NCBI GenBank assembly: GCA_964643355.1
Contig: CAZXPW010000001.1
Coordinates: 124,001-188,000 of the forward strand
Source of the DNA: FEN-1350 sp964643355
GTDB lineage: Bacteria; Planctomycetota; Phycisphaerae; Sedimentisphaerales; Anaerohalosphaeraceae
Direction of reading: 5' to 3'
DNA: 64,000 nt
Shown: positions 62,619 through 64,000 of the stretch, piece by piece
Numbering within the stretch: position 1 is the first letter of the stretch
How the letters are laid out: every line of letters starts with the position of its first letter
The notes under the pieces: generated by a model
The model's database searches: none
Told to the model about the DNA's origin: nothing
Seen by the model: the letters and a program-made list of their open reading frames with translations, nothing else
Translations under genes and position numbers: made by a program

Positions 62619-63776
62619 TCATGAGTTGTTTTTGTAGGATCCGGAGTCGAACGCGGCGTCGAAGAGGGCGACGATGTTTTCGGCGGGGACGCCGGCCTGG
62701 ATGTTATGGACATTGTTGAAGACATACCCGCCATTGGGCTTAAAGGCGGCAATGTTACCCTTGACCTGGTCGCGGACCTTCTGCGGCGTGGCAAAGGGCA
62801 GGATGTGCTGGGCGTCGATGCCGCCGCCCCAGAAGACGATCTGGTCTCCGAATCGGCGTTTGAGGTCGGCCGGGTCCATACCGCGGGCGGAGATCTGGAC
62901 GGGGTTGAGGATATCGACGCCGTTGTCGATCAGCTCGGGGATGTAATCCACGCATCCTCCGCAGGTGTGGTACCAGATCTTGGCGGAGGTAAGTTTCTTG
63001 ATGTGCTGCACGAGGGCTTTCTGGCGGGGTTTGACGACGCTACGATAGAAATCGGGGCGAAACAACGGGCCATCCTGACCGGCCAGATCGTCGCCAATCA
63101 TGACGACATCGACGCAGCGTCCGACTTCGGCCATAAAGCCGGTGTAATAGTCGGTCCAGAATTCCAACATTCGATCCAGCACGGCCTCGCAGAAGGCCGG
63201 ATTTTCAATCATATCCATAAACCAGTTTTCCAGGCCGCGGAGATACCAGCCGTATTCATAGACCACCCCACCGATACCGGTGCAGACGGCGAAACCGTCG
63301 GCCTGGAGTTTTTCGGCCGTGGTCCGGATGCCGGCAAATCGCGTGGGATCATTGCCGCGCGGAAACGGGTAGCGGCGGACATCGTCGATCGTCGCATTGG
63401 CCAGCGGGTGATGGGAGATATCCATGTAGAGCCGCTGATCGTCGGGCATGGACCAGACAACGCCGAATTCGTCCGTCAGATCGTGCCAGAGTCGGCCGTT
63501 GCGGGTGTTTTTGCGGATCGCGCCGTCGAATCCGGCCGGGGCCTGCGCGCAAATGTAACGAGTGTCAACGCGGAATCGTTGCAGGACGGCCTCGCTGGGT
63601 TTGGCCAGTTGCTGGACGGGGTCGAGGATGACGATGTCTTCTTTCCAGCCGAGATGACGCAAGAGGGCTTCGTAGGCCTTGCGATGGATGCCTGTCTGAA
63701 AACCGCCCAGGTCGATGGGGACTCGGTCGGGGGTTTGATGATCCAATGCCGTTAACACCCGTTGTCGCGAAGTCAT
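62619..63776 (-). CDS. uroporphyrinogen decarboxylase-family protein
   Basis: A 385-residue URO-D-fold protein without a signal peptide. The N-terminus TSRQRVLTALDHQTPDRVPI is the usual opening of this branch, followed by IGGVVYEYGWYLRGLENWFM, MIGDDLAGQDGPLFRPDFY, HTCGGCVDYIPELIDNGVDI and FWGGGIDAQHILPFATPQKV. This branch lacks the haem-pathway role and often groups with methyltransferase-related enzymes of anaerobes. The substrate is unknown. The ATG at 63776 is preferred. A GTG at 63788 with AAGGA nearby is an alternative. No corrinoid partner is visible here. Confidence 0.85.
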   Translation of the reverse strand: MTSRQRVLTALDHQTPDRVPIDLGGFQTGIHRKAYEALLRHLGWKEDIVILDPVQQLAKPSEAVLQRFRVDTRYICAQAPAGFDGAIRKNTRNGRLWHDLTDEFGVVWSMPDDQRLYMDISHHPLANATIDDVRRYPFPRGNDPTRFAGIRTTAEKLQADGFAVCTGIGGVVYEYGWYLRGLENWFMDMIENPAFCEAVLDRMLEFWTDYYTGFMAEVGRCVDVVMIGDDLAGQDGPLFRPDFYRSVVKPRQKALVQHIKKLTSAKIWYHTCGGCVDYIPELIDNGVDILNPVQISARGMDPADLKRRFGDQIVFWGGGIDAQHILPFATPQKVRDQVKGNIAAFKPNGGYVFNNVHNIQAGVPAENIVALFDAAFDSGSYKNNS

Positions 63777-63861
63777 GTTATCCACCACAGAATCCTTTCC
63801 ACATTCAATCCCGCTCCATATAGCATTATATCCTGGACAACAATTTCGTCTATCCAGAACA

Positions 63862-63891
63862 TTGAAATACCTCTTAGGTTCATGATATCAT
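63862..63891 (+). promoter_or_regulatory. possible promoter near window end
   Basis: TTGAAA and TATCAT are separated by 18 bases. It would serve a gene starting at 63981. Confidence 0.35.
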
Positions 63892-63980
63892 GGGTTTGTT
63901 TTGGAGGTCACCGCATATGGAATAACGCTGGTTTTTGCGAAATTCCAAGTAAGAAACCGAGAATCAGAAGGGTCATTGAC

Positions 63981-64000
63981 ATGGTTCAGCACGATATCTA
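63981..64000 (+). CDS. possible partial gene running off the window
   Basis: An ATG at 63981 with AAGGG about eight bases upstream opens a frame beginning MVQHDI that leaves the window. Too short to identify. Confidence 0.3.

Noticed and set aside
62706..63755. 349-residue plus-strand frame
   Set aside because: Antisense of the URO-D family gene, caused by its codon bias.
1..64000. CRISPR arrays, insertion sequences, prophage or integrase genes
   Set aside because: No regularly spaced repeats, transposase motifs or phage genes were seen on either strand.

Overview
The window looks like a chromosomal stretch from an anaerobic planctomycete, most likely of the class Phycisphaerae. This is inferred from gene content, not from a marker-gene search. 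The indicators are many secreted or Tat-exported proteins, dockerin-like C-termini on proteins with no cohesin nearby, a PEP-CTERM protein, duplicated DUF2961 (GH172) enzymes, three Tat-exported Gfo/Idh/MocA oxidoreductases, a protein related to the hydrazine synthase alpha subunit but also common in non-anammox planctomycetes, and a gene set known mainly from strict anaerobes. I saw no rRNA, CRISPR array, insertion sequence, integrase or phage gene.

Layout. (1) 0.6-4.4 kb, minus strand: a ThiD2-ThiE fusion, an unknown secreted protein and an MBL-fold hydrolase. (2) 4.4-13.9 kb, minus strand: a compact cluster resembling the ORange Protein (ORP) system of Desulfovibrio. It holds a NifU-Mrp-NifX triple fusion, two MinD-like ATPases carrying ferredoxin motifs, two stand-alone NifX-type proteins, DsrE, an ABC-2 transporter, a CGGC protein, a peroxiredoxin and a DUF5320 protein. 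Its first gene has a -24/-12 (sigma-54) promoter with a perfect palindrome about 95 bp upstream, and a sigma-54 activator gene lies directly upstream. (3) 14.2-24.8 kb, plus strand: five secreted proteins in a row for carbohydrate processing (two GH172, a haem-motif beta-propeller protein, a zincin with an NPCBM domain, and a TIM-barrel-like lipoprotein). (4) 25.1-27.4 kb, minus strand: a non-canonical Hsp70 with a divergent GrpE-like partner. (5) 27.8-36.2 kb: two Tat-exported oxidoreductases, a large NPCBM glycosidase and a metallophosphoesterase. (6) 36.4-42.4 kb: secreted surface proteins (zincin, duplicated-module dockerin protein, PEP-CTERM protein, two more dockerin-like proteins). (7) 42.5-47.0 kb, minus strand: an operon of VTC polyphosphate-polymerase-like protein, DUF4956 membrane protein, HlyD adaptor and TolC channel. 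(8) 47.6-51.7 kb: a short flagellin with its own promoter and terminator, tRNA-Leu(CAG), and a large hybrid sensor protein that lacks the ATP-binding kinase domain. (9) 52.0-63.8 kb: PIN-TRAM membrane protein, small envelope proteins, a third oxidoreductase, GmhA, a DEAD-box helicase, a NapH-like ferredoxin membrane protein, a DUF4965 glutaminase-like lipoprotein and a URO-D family protein.

How the parts fit. The secreted enzymes, oxidoreductases and dockerin or PEP-CTERM proteins suggest an organism that breaks down complex glycans outside the cytoplasm. The ORP-like cluster, many Fe-S motifs and NapH-like protein suggest anaerobic metal and redox biology. The two loci most deserving follow-up are the expanded ORP cluster with its sigma-54 control region and the VTC-DUF4956-HlyD-TolC operon, which looks like an export or assembly system lacking a classical pump. 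Start codons were chosen by ribosome-binding site and signal peptide where possible. Family names rest on motif reading, not database searches.
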